A DNA stretch of 64,000 nt from Symsagittifera roscoffensis (taxonomy: Eukaryota > Xenacoelomorpha > Acoela > Convolutidae): NCBI RefSeq assembly GCF_963678635.1, contig NC_087071.1, positions 7,021,624-7,085,623 on the forward strand, written 5' to 3'. The notes under the pieces are model-generated. The model had not been told where the DNA came from. It was given only the letters and a program-made list of their open reading frames with translations, and made no database searches. The position numbers and the translations under genes are program-made. Every line of letters begins with the position of its first letter. The stretch's first letter is position 1. Below are positions 19,075-28,665 of the stretch, piece after piece.

Positions 19075-19561
19075 GTCGGGTACGCGGGGGTCTCGAGGTG
19101 GGCATGAGGGAAGAATCTCGAGTTAGGTGTGGGGGTACAAAACAGGTAGAGAATTTTAGAGGTGATTGGCATGACAATTAACATTTTAAATGATTGATGG
19201 TGCTAAAACATAAAATGAATCTGCATGTTTTTGGAAAATTTCCAATTGAACTATTTTAAATAGGACGAAAAGGAAAGGGTTTTAACTATAATAGTAAAGG
19301 GGGTTTTTTAGGTTAGGAACACCGCCTGCTAGTCTAAAAATGGAGTGTTATTTTCAGATTGATTTGGTAAAGTCAAATTGACTACTCAACTGTATTCAAT
19401 TGAAAAAAGAGAACACAAGTTGAACGACACCTCAAGAAGTAAGCTCAAGTTGCTCAGGTAATACTCAAGTTGCTCAGGTAATACTCAAGTTGCTCAGGTA
19501 ATACTCAAGTTGCTCAGGTAATACTCAAGTTTCTCAGGTACAACTCAATGCTCAAGATCAC
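19075..19561 (+). other. Spacer before second translation unit
   Basis: This noncoding stretch separates the pol frame from the SGNH-protein frame. It contains a TTATTTTCAG splice-acceptor-like site near 19356 and five 20-bp repeats just before the next ATG. A spliced subgenomic message is possible but unproven. Confidence 0.5.
19440..19540 (+). repeat. 20-bp tandem repeat x5 before SGNH gene
   Basis: CTCAAGTTGCTCAGGTAATA repeats about five times, the last copies slightly changed. The array ends ~35 bases before the candidate ATG at 19577. Confidence 0.9.
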
Positions 19562-21226
19562 TTGGAAATTACGGAAATGGCAGATCGATTCTGGAAGTCC
19601 ATGCCATCGGCTTTGAAAAAACCCACACTTGACGAATTATACAGATGTCTAAGGGACCTGGATTATACTCAAGTGGATGAGAGAATGGCAATGATGTTGA
19701 TGCCATCCTCCAGTTGGAGGATGAGGGCGAGTGTCGGGAGTCTGCGACAGAAGCAGTTTTTGAAGGTGGGCTACACCACCGATGGAATATCTAATCAAGA
19801 GCAAACCAGGTGGCTGTCTTGGAACGTGGATGGAGCAATAAGGGGATACCATTGATGTCTCGAGCACAGCAGACGGGGGAAGCGTATCCGGACGTCAGTA
19901 TCATGAAGAGAGAGCTTGAGAGGACTCAGCGGGAGAGGAACAAGGCGAACCTCGACCGGGATCAAGCGGTGCTCGAGAGAGATCAGGCAAAAGTTGAAAG
20001 GGATCAAGCGCGGAGAGAACTGGACATGATGAGAGCTGATCAGCTACAGGCAGAAAGGGTGCGAGAGAATGCCGCCAATTGCGAGCAGCTGAAGTCAGAG
20101 CTTGAAAGGATCCAGCAACGACAACGCGAGCTCGACATGCAGAAAGGGGCTAGACCCAAAGAGCGGGTGGTGACCGGCTCAAGACCAGAGTCACGCATGG
20201 AGGTGGATGAAGACCCTAGGTCGAAGGGACGATTCAACCTCGATCGTGCTGCTCAAGAACATATGAATGAAGGGTTGGAGGTGTGGATACCGTCTCAATC
20301 AGCGTCCTCCCTGCGTGGTCTAGAGACACAAGCAATACGCCCGTTGATGGACGTCGCGCTGCCTGGATATACGCCAAGTTCGACCCCGGGCAGTAGTCAG
20401 GTGAGTGGTAGCTCGTCACGACTGAAAGAGTTGCACGAGTGGCTACAACTAAGGAATCGCGAGAGTCCGGCAAGAGTGGACTTGCCCTCGACGTGGGGGG
20501 AGCAACCTGTCAGGAGTGTGGTAATCTCGAGTTACAAAAAGAATACGGAAGTTAGATACCACAGGCACAATCGGATGGACTGGAGCACGGTGCAGAGGGA
20601 CAGGAGAGATTGCTTCCATAACGCGGCTTGGGTGGAATACTTCACGCAGCCACGTGTGTCCGAGGGGGCGGTCCACCTGATCATAGGGGACAGCTTGTTG
20701 CGGGTGCTGACCCGGATCCAGTCCCATTGGCAAACGGGGATCTCGAGCTTCGCTGGAGCCGCGACGCCGCAGATGCTAGCGACACTTGAGATGCTAGGTA
20801 TGGCAAGAGTATATATGGTGACTCTGATGGTCGGGACGAATGACGTGTCCATGGGGGAAGCAAGGAAGGTGACGAGGCTGCACGACAAGATGAGCTGCAT
20901 TCTCGAGGAATTGCGAATTCAAATGGATCCGGCCATTCTTACGGTGTGCACCATCCCATACAACATAAAGGGACCAACATGCAATGGAGATGAACACAAA
21001 GGTGCGAAACCTGAATGAAATAATCAGGCTGATACACAAAAGAAGCGTCCTCCCCGTTGGGCTGTTGGACGTGGCCGAGCAAATGGAGCTATCTGCTTTC
21101 CCTGACGATGCATCTGCGGATGGGATTCATTTTGATAGGCCAGGAGGGGTGGAGTGGTTGAATGACGTCTTCCAAAGGCACATAAGCGCATTGGAGACAG
21201 AGTTGCTAGAGACGACACATTGCTGA
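19562..21226 (+). CDS. SGNH/GDSL-type hydrolase accessory protein (frameshifted)
   Basis: Three overlapping frames make one protein: 19562-19855, 19810-21018 and 20984-21226, with frameshifts near 19810 and 21000. The start is probably ATG 19577. An N-terminal region is followed by a charged coiled coil (about 19900-20150) and a linker. A hydrolase domain then shows block I GDSLL (Ser codon 20692-20694), block III GTND (20833-20844) and the DGIHFD block with the catalytic Asp/His pair (21119-21130). SGNH enzymes cleave esters of lipids or sugars; ORF1 of some non-LTR elements carries such esterases. The key residues are all present despite the frameshifts. Confidence 0.75.
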
Positions 21227-21260
21227 TTCTAGAGACAGTTCGAGGGATAGCCGAACCAAG

Positions 21261-22022
21261 TTGCCGGGCGCCGCGCCCATGGAGGCTGATGAGGCAACGT
21301 CATCAACTCCCCAGGGATCGATAATATCCTCAGTGGTGGTGGCGGAGAAGAAGAAGCCGGAGAGACCAGTGGAGACCAGCAGGTCGAAATATGTGGAGAA
21401 GGTCAAGGAGCTGGACCTGGAGGACCTGGAGTGCAGGCTAGAGTTAGCGAAAGCTTTGGGTCTTGAGCAGGTGTCGCACGAAGACTTGGGTAGACTCCAG
21501 TGCGTGGACTGGCTGAAGGCTCACGAGACACACTTCTCGAGAACCAAAATGACGGAGACGGCGGACCTGACTGGGATTCCCATAAAATCGGTGATGGGAC
21601 CTATCAACTATAGACCTCTCAAGTCATTAGGGAGTCCGCGATTCGTGGTGGAGCCTCCCAAACACCGAACCAGCATTGCCAGGATTAGGGTGGCCACTCC
21701 AGCACAGTTGAGGGTGGTGGACAAGCTGATGGATCCGAGAGAGATGGAATTACCAGACGCCGCGTATGAAGGTACGAAACTGGCCAACGATCCCAGATAC
21801 GGGAAGCCCTGCGGGAATACGCAGCTGGCCAAAACCTTAGCTGTTTATGACAGGGCAGACCCTGCCGCAGCGAGGGTGGTCATCGTGGCGGGATCGGACT
21901 TTGAGGGAAGGTGCCAAATTGTTTTGGCCGGAAACTCTGATATACTCATTGCCGGGAGCGGAGCTAAATCAGATGATAACCCTGGTGGTGGCAATAAAAT
22001 CGGAGATGCCTTGCGAGCCTGA
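21261..22022 (+). CDS. N-terminal part of large unknown accessory protein
   Basis: This frame opens soon after the SGNH gene and carries a charged region, then a helical patch and a conserved-looking VVIVAGSDFEG strand-turn near its end. Homology with the next frame suggests a one-base indel near 21970, so it and 21847-24735 were once a single protein. GSDFEG at the end of a hydrophobic strand resembles a scrambled SGNH block I. No other family was recognised. Confidence 0.55.
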   Translation: MPGAAPMEADEATSSTPQGSIISSVVVAEKKKPERPVETSRSKYVEKVKELDLEDLECRLELAKALGLEQVSHEDLGRLQCVDWLKAHETHFSRTKMTETADLTGIPIKSVMGPINYRPLKSLGSPRFVVEPPKHRTSIARIRVATPAQLRVVDKLMDPREMELPDAAYEGTKLANDPRYGKPCGNTQLAKTLAVYDRADPAAARVVIVAGSDFEGRCQIVLAGNSDILIAGSGAKSDDNPGGGNKIGDALRA

Positions 22023-24735
22023 GCTACTGCTGTTTGCAGGAATGAACGATCACTTGCAAGCGACGGGGTTTCTTGAGCAGCTCAAGGGTGATGAACCTAC
22101 TACGAAGAAGTCCTGGGAAGCCATCCAGACATTATTTGCAGCCATGAATGAAGTACAAGAGAACGTTGCCTCACGATTTGGCTCCAAGACGAAAGTGGCG
22201 TTCACGACGTCCCCCGGCTACGCGAGCATGCCTCCCGCTCTGCAATTTATGTATGCGATCTTGATCTTGATAGCAGAAGGGAATGGATGGCGTATTCTGA
22301 TGGCAGCTCCCAATCGGGAGCTGGAGCCTACAAACTTGAGACTTCGCAGGTCGGAGCTCGCGGCGGCGTGGGCGGATGTGTCCCACGCGTTGAGGGGCTT
22401 TCACGAGTTGGCCGACATCCTGATTGTGTTGGACGAGGTCCTCTTGCTGGAGATATCTAACCTCGCTAGGCAACTCAAGCTCAGTCCGATTATAGGGGAC
22501 GATCATCCAGTGGTGACTCACCTGACGGCCAGTCTGTGGTTTCGAAACATAGAGGTGACCATCACAAGCTCCACCAGTAAATCTAGAGGGCCAAGCAACG
22601 AGAGGAAGAACGTGGCCGCATCGGAGAAGCAGCTGGAGTCGATGGTGTATCAACTGACACAAGAGGGAGGCAGGTGGCCCTTCCTGACACCAAGGCTGGA
22701 GAACGCCACGGAGAAGACAAGAGAAGATGCTCCGCTTCTGGTGAAGCAGATCTGGGATTTTCTTGAGGAGCAGCTGGGAGTGGCCGAGAAAAGGGAAATG
22801 ACGGTTGGCAGGTTCGTCACAGCAGCCAACGAAGTCACGATTGGAGGATTCTGGAGGGAGCACGCAAGGGGTGAGCTGAGGACGAGGAGGGATCATGAGA
22901 TTCTTGAGTTCTTGAGTCCTTGTTGGGGAAAGGAGTTCCTGGCCGGAGTGTATAGCGCGAAAGAGACCATCTTTAAAGCCTTCATACAGGAAGTATTGAA
23001 TCTGCCCATCAGTCTGTTGCTGGCACTGTACCTGGTTTACCCAAGGTACCTGTTTAATATGGGCCCAGCATACATGTTCAGTCGGGGCGTGGACACCCTC
23101 CGGATAGACGGGTACTTGACATTGGTGCTTCTTACCCACGGGGAACTGGTGTCATTTCACCGACTGATGAAATACGGAGAGCCTCTGTCGATGGGAAGAA
23201 CACACTCGAGTATTGACACCTACTCGTATAAGTGTGCTGCCGGGCTAAAGACGCTGCTGATACAGTACCTACTGATGCAGAAACGGCACCTGACTGGTGA
23301 AGAAAAGAGCCCGAAGACAAGAGAGGAGTGGAGGAAAGTGAATTGGGGCATGCCTCTATTGATGGATCTATGCCTGGTCACGAGATCGGACCCCATGGGG
23401 ATGATCCGGGGGCTAGGGGAGGTCGTAACCTGTATCTATGGACCGGCCGTCACGTTCGCGTTTCCAGATCCTCTGGTGAAAGCTTATCGACACTCAGTGA
23501 CCCACGTGAGCCTCATAAGCATACTAGATGGGACGACACTTAATTGGTGTCAGCAGGAGGTGCTAAGGGCGCAGATGAGCAACACGGTGCTCTTCGGAAA
23601 GGTGAAGGATCCGGAGTTGGTGGTATACAGTTTTCGAGGACAACTGCAGTGCAGGATGGGAGGCAAGCGCGAAGGCCTCATCAAAACTTATCCTAAGTTT
23701 TGGAACCTAAACCCCCTGACAGCAAGTGGACAAGAGATCTTGAGAATTCCCGCATGGAAGAAAAGCTTCGAGCTAGTGAAAAGGGAGTTAGAGGCGATAT
23801 TGGAGAAGGAAGTCCTGCCAGCAAGCATTCCCGAATTTCCGACAGTGAGGAGAATGACCCTGGGGATGAACAGCTCCCTGGTGGTCCCATCCCTTTTCAC
23901 GAGAGCAGCAACCGAAGAACAGCAGAAGGAGTTCATCGACGACTGGGATCCTCTCTTCATCGGCTACTCTGCAGCGATTTATTTTCATACCAGCGATGCG
24001 AAGATAAGTTCATGGACAACTGAAGCCAAGAAAATGAGAAAGTCGATGCCCCCGAAATTCGAGGTGCGAGATGCCTTGAGAACACTTGAGCGGGCAGGTC
24101 TAGAGAACCAGTTGCCGGTGTGTGACGATGGCAGGATGATAGTGAATGAAGGGCATATCGCACTGAAAGCAGACGATATGCTGTTTGCCACAAGGAAGTA
24201 CCGGGCACCTTACGGACTAGAGCAGTTGGAAAGGAGACAGGAGGGAAAGGAGCTGGATGCAGCAGGCCCATTGCATGTGGCCCTGACAGAGTATAAGGAA
24301 ACGGGTCCAGCTACACCATCACCCCTATCAGTGGACACCCCTGGGGATAAAAGGAGTGGTCCCGTAGAAGATCGATTCAGAAGGATTCTTGAGAGAAAAG
24401 AAGCAGAATCGGGGGAGGAGAGCATGGATGAGACTGTCAGTGAGGCAGGAGAGGATATGGAGGTGGGAAATACCCCGGAGCAGAAGCCATCAGAGGAAGA
24501 GTTCACCACGCAAGAACTCTTGAAAGATCTGAGTGGAGAAAACTGGGCAGACACCCCCACGCTACCTTTGACCTCATTTCCCCGCAAGAACCTAGAGTTG
24601 CCACTAGGATCCCAACATGGGAATGATCTTCCTGAGTGCGGAGAAAAGGGAGAAGAACACCTTCGAGGGAAACAGGGATGCCTTCCTAGGTACTCTGGAT
24701 GCGGATGCTTGGCGAAGATTCTTGAGCGATTTTAA
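21847..24735 (+). CDS. Large (~950 residue) unknown accessory protein
   Basis: The long intact frame begins as a shadow and becomes the real frame from about 21970. An early LLLFAGMNDHL stretch (about 22030) has the GxND of SGNH block III; with the preceding GSDFEG it suggests a degenerate second SGNH-like fold at the N-terminus. The middle, about 22870-23640, is rich in hydrophobic helices and conserved-looking Trp, Tyr and Cys. The C-terminus is acidic and includes an LSGE motif near 24528. The frame slips near 24600 into the next one. Composition looks more GC-rich than the flanks. Function unknown. Confidence 0.6.
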   Translation: MTGQTLPQRGWSSWRDRTLREGAKLFWPETLIYSLPGAELNQMITLVVAIKSEMPCEPELLLFAGMNDHLQATGFLEQLKGDEPTTKKSWEAIQTLFAAMNEVQENVASRFGSKTKVAFTTSPGYASMPPALQFMYAILILIAEGNGWRILMAAPNRELEPTNLRLRRSELAAAWADVSHALRGFHELADILIVLDEVLLLEISNLARQLKLSPIIGDDHPVVTHLTASLWFRNIEVTITSSTSKSRGPSNERKNVAASEKQLESMVYQLTQEGGRWPFLTPRLENATEKTREDAPLLVKQIWDFLEEQLGVAEKREMTVGRFVTAANEVTIGGFWREHARGELRTRRDHEILEFLSPCWGKEFLAGVYSAKETIFKAFIQEVLNLPISLLLALYLVYPRYLFNMGPAYMFSRGVDTLRIDGYLTLVLLTHGELVSFHRLMKYGEPLSMGRTHSSIDTYSYKCAAGLKTLLIQYLLMQKRHLTGEEKSPKTREEWRKVNWGMPLLMDLCLVTRSDPMGMIRGLGEVVTCIYGPAVTFAFPDPLVKAYRHSVTHVSLISILDGTTLNWCQQEVLRAQMSNTVLFGKVKDPELVVYSFRGQLQCRMGGKREGLIKTYPKFWNLNPLTASGQEILRIPAWKKSFELVKRELEAILEKEVLPASIPEFPTVRRMTLGMNSSLVVPSLFTRAATEEQQKEFIDDWDPLFIGYSAAIYFHTSDAKISSWTTEAKKMRKSMPPKFEVRDALRTLERAGLENQLPVCDDGRMIVNEGHIALKADDMLFATRKYRAPYGLEQLERRQEGKELDAAGPLHVALTEYKETGPATPSPLSVDTPGDKRSGPVEDRFRRILERKEAESGEESMDETVSEAGEDMEVGNTPEQKPSEEEFTTQELLKDLSGENWADTPTLPLTSFPRKNLELPLGSQHGNDLPECGEKGEEHLRGKQGCLPRYSGCGCLAKILERF

Positions 24736-25786
24736 TCGAGAAGTGGACGACGACACCACATTGGACGATTTCAAGGAGGAGCTGTGGGACACGGTGGCGA
24801 AGTTCGGAGAACCTCTCCTGATGGGGACAGGTCTGGAGGAGAAAGCCAGAGGAGAGCTGCTGAGCAAGATGGTCGAGTTGAGGAAGGCACCACGAAAGAC
24901 CAGAGAAGACAAATGTAAAGACAGCTCTACTCCGAAACAAAAAACTGACAAAAAAATAATTGAACATGTAAGGGGGGATAAGGTCGGAACTAGTAAAATA
25001 TTTAAAAGTACTAATATCCTTAAGGCTCGAGCAGGGGGGAGGCAAGAGTTGGAAGGGTTGGACGGAGACAAGGAAGTCAAATCAGTGATGATAACGACAA
25101 CGTCCCCGAGTAAAGACGTGAGGTCTCGCAAGAGGAAGAGAGACGTGGAGGGATTGGGAAGTCCTTCAGCGGATGCGGTATCGGAGAAGAACTTGAGAGA
25201 GACGGCCCCCATGGTTCTGGCACGATGGAAGACGGCAGCCTACAAGAGTAGCTACGAGCCGAGGAAACTGCTCGACGTAGAAAAGGAGATGGAGATCCCC
25301 ACCAGTTCAGCAACGGAAGAAGACTTCAAACCTCAGAGGATAAAATTGAAGCGAGGTTCGACGAGCGGGCAGACCTGGGAGGTGGACGTCTGCAAAGAAT
25401 GGGTCTCAAATGAACACCAGGCTACCGGGAAGCAAGTGACTAGCGACCCTCTTGAGAAAAATAAAACGAGGAACACCGCCCGACCGTGGTTGGTGGCCTT
25501 GGAAACATTGCAGGAATTGGAAGACTGTCTGAAGAAGCTCGACAGTGGAGTGTCACGCAAACGACGCAACTGGGCTACCCAGCAGAAGGCTGGTATCAAT
25601 AAATTAGAATTGGGGAGCCAACTGAAGAGAACTTGGCAGAACTTGTTAAAGGATCATTTTGAAGAAGCGATGAGAACATCATCATCGGCATCGCCGTTGA
25701 TGGCGAATCCCTTTATTAGGACAGCAGGACAACTGATGTTCGCGTGGAGCCTGCTGGGAATAGAGTTAGAGACACTGACTTCGTAA
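24617..25786 (+). CDS. Basic linker protein region of element 1
   Basis: This 389-codon frame continues from the large unknown protein after a frameshift near 24600. It is rich in Lys, Arg, Glu and Ser, with a basic RKRKRD patch near residue 170 that could be a nuclear localisation signal. No domain was recognised. It ends at TAA (25784-25786), but the same frame resumes at once. Confidence 0.5.
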   Translation: MGMIFLSAEKREKNTFEGNRDAFLGTLDADAWRRFLSDFNREVDDDTTLDDFKEELWDTVAKFGEPLLMGTGLEEKARGELLSKMVELRKAPRKTREDKCKDSSTPKQKTDKKIIEHVRGDKVGTSKIFKSTNILKARAGGRQELEGLDGDKEVKSVMITTTSPSKDVRSRKRKRDVEGLGSPSADAVSEKNLRETAPMVLARWKTAAYKSSYEPRKLLDVEKEMEIPTSSATEEDFKPQRIKLKRGSTSGQTWEVDVCKEWVSNEHQATGKQVTSDPLEKNKTRNTARPWLVALETLQELEDCLKKLDSGVSRKRRNWATQQKAGINKLELGSQLKRTWQNLLKDHFEEAMRTSSSASPLMANPFIRTAGQLMFAWSLLGIELETLTS

Positions 25787-25951
25787 GACAAATTGAAGTT
25801 GGGAGGCAAGAACCTAGAGGTATATCGAATGCTGATGCAGCACGTTGCTAGGGACAACTCAGGCTTGAGCCTGGCAAGGAGGAAGGATGCTACCTGCTTC
25901 TTGAGATGGACAATGTCGATGATGACTGACAGACTGACAGCACCATCCTAG
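25787..25951 (+). CDS. Remnant joining linker to terminal protein
   Basis: The frame after the TAA reads on to TAG (25949-25951). Its ARRKDATCFLRW segment matches KRRDALCFIRF in element 2. This places the right edge of the region that element 2 lacks. Confidence 0.5.
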   Translation, partial: DKLKLGGKNLEVYRMLMQHVARDNSGLSLARRKDATCFLRWTMSMMTDRLTAPS

Positions 25952-26010
25952 CAGGTCACCAGAGAGCAATTGGAAGCAAGACGCTGGAAAGGAGAGTCTC
26001 CAGAGTCATC

Positions 26011-27102
26011 TTGAATGTGTACCAGAGTACTGGGATAGAAAAGGAAGATGGTTCTAGGCAATTTCTAGAGAGCCACAGGAAGTTGGATGAGATACGGAGA
26101 TTCTACAACAAGAAGTTCCAGGAGAAACACGACGTTCACCGTAACTTGGCTTCTTCAGGAGAGTACTCGAAACCCAACAAGAAGGGAGAGTATCAGTATG
26201 TGTCAGGAGTGATGGGGATGGCATACAACCCTTTCCTAGACTTAGAAGCTGGAGGTGCCCACAGGAACTATGAGGTGGCGGAGCTGCTGAAGTTCTGGAT
26301 AGAGAAGATAATGGAGATAGACCCTGTGGAAAGAGAGAGACCTAGTCTGGGTTTGATTCTCGAGAGAACACCGGAAGTAATAAGTGTGCCACGCTCAAGT
26401 AAAAGAGTAGAACTAAGAATGGGTAACGGGAACGGCATGTTGACCACGAATCTGGGAGTGGTGTGGAAGTTGCTCAGGCCCTCTTGGTGTCCACATCCCC
26501 ATGCGAGCCTGATCGAGGAAGTCACTGAGCGAGTGAGATTGGCGCCGACAGAGGATGAAGATTTAGCGACCTTCAGTATAGTACATAGACTGATCCTGCC
26601 TCAGATGAAGGAGTCAAGTGAGATGACGAGCGGAACAGGGTCGGTAAAGAAGATGGAGCCGGGCAGTTGTCTTGACTCGACGTGTGGGAATGGCGAGCAC
26701 ACCTGTGATGGACGATCGTGCATCAGGATACAGTCTTTCCAGAAAGAAGACCTAGTCACCTGGTTTGAAGATATCACCGAAAGGGAGAAGAGTGAGATAC
26801 AGATAGTGGCTGAGTGTTACGCGAGTACCACTGTGAACCTAGGAACAGCTCTGGGGTTCTTCTCAAGAATGTGTAGTCTCCAGTCACTGGAGAGGCTAGA
26901 GTCAGAACACCACTTGGTGACCGCGTTGAGCGCTGCAAATGACCCAGAAACACATCAAGAGTTGGAAGGTTGGACTCGAATCGGATATGGGATTTCCCAT
27001 GAGCGAGGCCTATGGACTGCCTCTAAATGCGAAGTCCCTAGTGGGGTCAGTGATGGCCAACCTATGTGGCAGCCACTATCCATTACACATGGCGATGGTT
27101 GA
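26011..27102 (+). CDS. Terminal Cys/His accessory protein, N-terminal part
   Basis: This 363-codon frame matches residues ~1120-1430 of element 2's polyprotein along most of its length. Shared marks are YVSGVMGMAYNPFL, a RPSWCPxP motif and a putative zinc site C-x4-C-x4-H-x-C-x4-C (around 26670-26720). The frame shifts near 26950 into the next one. The family is not recognised. It could bind zinc or nucleic acid, or act in assembly. Conservation in two diverged elements argues for a real role. Confidence 0.7.
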   Translation: MNVYQSTGIEKEDGSRQFLESHRKLDEIRRFYNKKFQEKHDVHRNLASSGEYSKPNKKGEYQYVSGVMGMAYNPFLDLEAGGAHRNYEVAELLKFWIEKIMEIDPVERERPSLGLILERTPEVISVPRSSKRVELRMGNGNGMLTTNLGVVWKLLRPSWCPHPHASLIEEVTERVRLAPTEDEDLATFSIVHRLILPQMKESSEMTSGTGSVKKMEPGSCLDSTCGNGEHTCDGRSCIRIQSFQKEDLVTWFEDITEREKSEIQIVAECYASTTVNLGTALGFFSRMCSLQSLERLESEHHLVTALSAANDPETHQELEGWTRIGYGISHERGLWTASKCEVPSGVSDGQPMWQPLSITHGDG

Positions 27103-28234
27103 AGTGTCCAGCCAGAGGGTTTTGATAGACAAAGCCTTCTCAGTGCCCAAATGTGTAAGACTAGCTCGGATGTCACATCATTCACACAAGCTGTTGAGGA
27201 AGATCCGAGGGACAATGGCTAAAGAACAAGGGGACGACTTGAGTGAAATCTGGGGTGAAGAACTTCTAAGCTTGGAGAACGAAAATACAAGTGACCTCGA
27301 GAGACAAAACGTGATTGGGAAACCCATGGTAAGTGCCCCAAACTTGGAAGAAGTCGACGTGATACACGAGAAGGTGAAGGAACTTGAGCCTCTCCTAGAA
27401 GCCTCGGGAGAACGCAATCTTAGGAGCATCGACCTCACACACGGGGTTTGTCCATGCCACTGTCTGGCGCAGACAGTGTGGTACCCAGACCAAGCCAATC
27501 TCTGCCTGATCTGGGATGTAGAAGAAATCAGGTCGTTGGGATTAATCGAGCATCAACAAAAAGTGACCATCTTGGTGGTGAGCACAATGCTGGCTCTACG
27601 ATGGATGGAAGAAAACATAGCAAAGTATCGAGAATCGAAGACGCCAACAGCAGAGTCGATTCATGCGATAGATTACAGCAGGAGACTTGAGTTGTTCGAG
27701 ACAGCATGCAAAGTGTTCGCTATACCAATGGAGGTCAGACACGTGTGGAGTCGCTTGAGATTCTTTCCTTGGTTTCGTGCGACGTTAACATCCTGGTTAT
27801 ATGTGGTGACGAAGGATCACATGAGGAAACACCAAAAGGAATATCGACAATTCCAGGCCGAGATAGGACCAGATGCCTTCAAAAGACCTCTGCTGACCCA
27901 TCGAAATGCGATCACGACGGGGTGGAAAAGAGTGGGTAGAGTATCCAGAGACAACACTAGAGCGAGGGAGTCAATACCGGAGGAGGACCTGGCGAAGAAT
28001 GTAAGCCTGAGTCTTCACAATTCCTTCTGTTTGAACCGGGAGTCGAAGGTGAAGAGCTTACCGAATCAAGCGAAGAGATTGCAAGAGCAAAAGGAATGGA
28101 TGCGATCCTATGAGCAGCTGAAGGCTTGGGAGGAGATTGTGATCAGCTCCGATGACGAAGATGCACTATTGGAACAGATCACAGAGTCAAAAATATCTGG
28201 ATCGGGTACCTCGAGCGCGAAGAACACAAGGTGA
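26939..28234 (+). CDS. Terminal Cys/His accessory protein, C-terminal part
   Basis: This 431-codon frame continues the protein after a frameshift. It aligns with the last ~400 residues of the element 2 polyprotein, sharing FSVPKCVRLARMS, PCHCL-x-QT-x-WYP, LFET-x-CKV and a C-terminal LHNSFC-x-NRES. The tail is acidic. No known domain was recognised. It is the last gene before the 3' LTR, a position where env-like genes sit in some elements, but no signal peptide or membrane anchor is seen. Confidence 0.7.
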   Translation: MTQKHIKSWKVGLESDMGFPMSEAYGLPLNAKSLVGSVMANLCGSHYPLHMAMVEVSSQRVLIDKAFSVPKCVRLARMSHHSHKLLRKIRGTMAKEQGDDLSEIWGEELLSLENENTSDLERQNVIGKPMVSAPNLEEVDVIHEKVKELEPLLEASGERNLRSIDLTHGVCPCHCLAQTVWYPDQANLCLIWDVEEIRSLGLIEHQQKVTILVVSTMLALRWMEENIAKYRESKTPTAESIHAIDYSRRLELFETACKVFAIPMEVRHVWSRLRFFPWFRATLTSWLYVVTKDHMRKHQKEYRQFQAEIGPDAFKRPLLTHRNAITTGWKRVGRVSRDNTRARESIPEEDLAKNVSLSLHNSFCLNRESKVKSLPNQAKRLQEQKEWMRSYEQLKAWEEIVISSDDEDALLEQITESKISGSGTSSAKNTR

Positions 28235-28650
28235 GCCGGTGGCTCAAAAGGAAAAGTCTAGAGTCTTGAGAGGGAGGGGGCTTGAGGGTGAACTCGGATG
28301 AAATCTGGGTTCACGAAAAAGAAATTTTAACAAATAAGATATTGTTATTAATATGCTAGATCTATTATATAAATCAAAATGCTGCATGACAATTTCCTGA
28401 TTGAATAGGACAAACGAAATTTTAAATCACCAGCTTAAAAAGCGGGAATTCATAAGGTGCAGGTGTGTGCATATTTTGATTGCTGTTTAGCGATAGTGTG
28501 AAAATTTTATATGGTCGTGAATTTTGGAAGGTAGATAAACTTAAGTCTGCTGCAAACTTCTGTAAATGACCACTGGCACTGTAACTTGAGTGACACTCGG
28601 GCTTCTGGGGATTCACTGACAAAGACAGCACGCGACGAGGACATCGATCT
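28235..28650 (+). other. 3' untranslated region of element 1
   Basis: No gene was found between the terminal protein and the polypurine-like site. A small GAGCC-GGT-GGCTC inverted repeat lies right after the stop codon. Confidence 0.5.
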
Positions 28651-28665
28651 TGAGTCCGGGGAGTA
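28651..28665 (+). promoter_or_regulatory. Polypurine-tract-like site before 3' LTR
   Basis: TGAGTCCGGGGAGTA directly precedes the TGTGCC start of the 3' LTR. Element 2 has TGTCCGGGGAGTA at the same place. It likely primes plus-strand DNA, although it is not purely purine. Confidence 0.6.

Noticed and set aside
22171-23139. 322-codon minus-strand frame
   Set aside because: It is antisense to the long accessory protein of element 1, whose frame is longer and fits the element's gene order.
26011-28234. Env-like glycoprotein by position
   Set aside because: No signal peptide, transmembrane anchor or furin-type site is visible; the Cys/His pattern fits a zinc-binding protein better.
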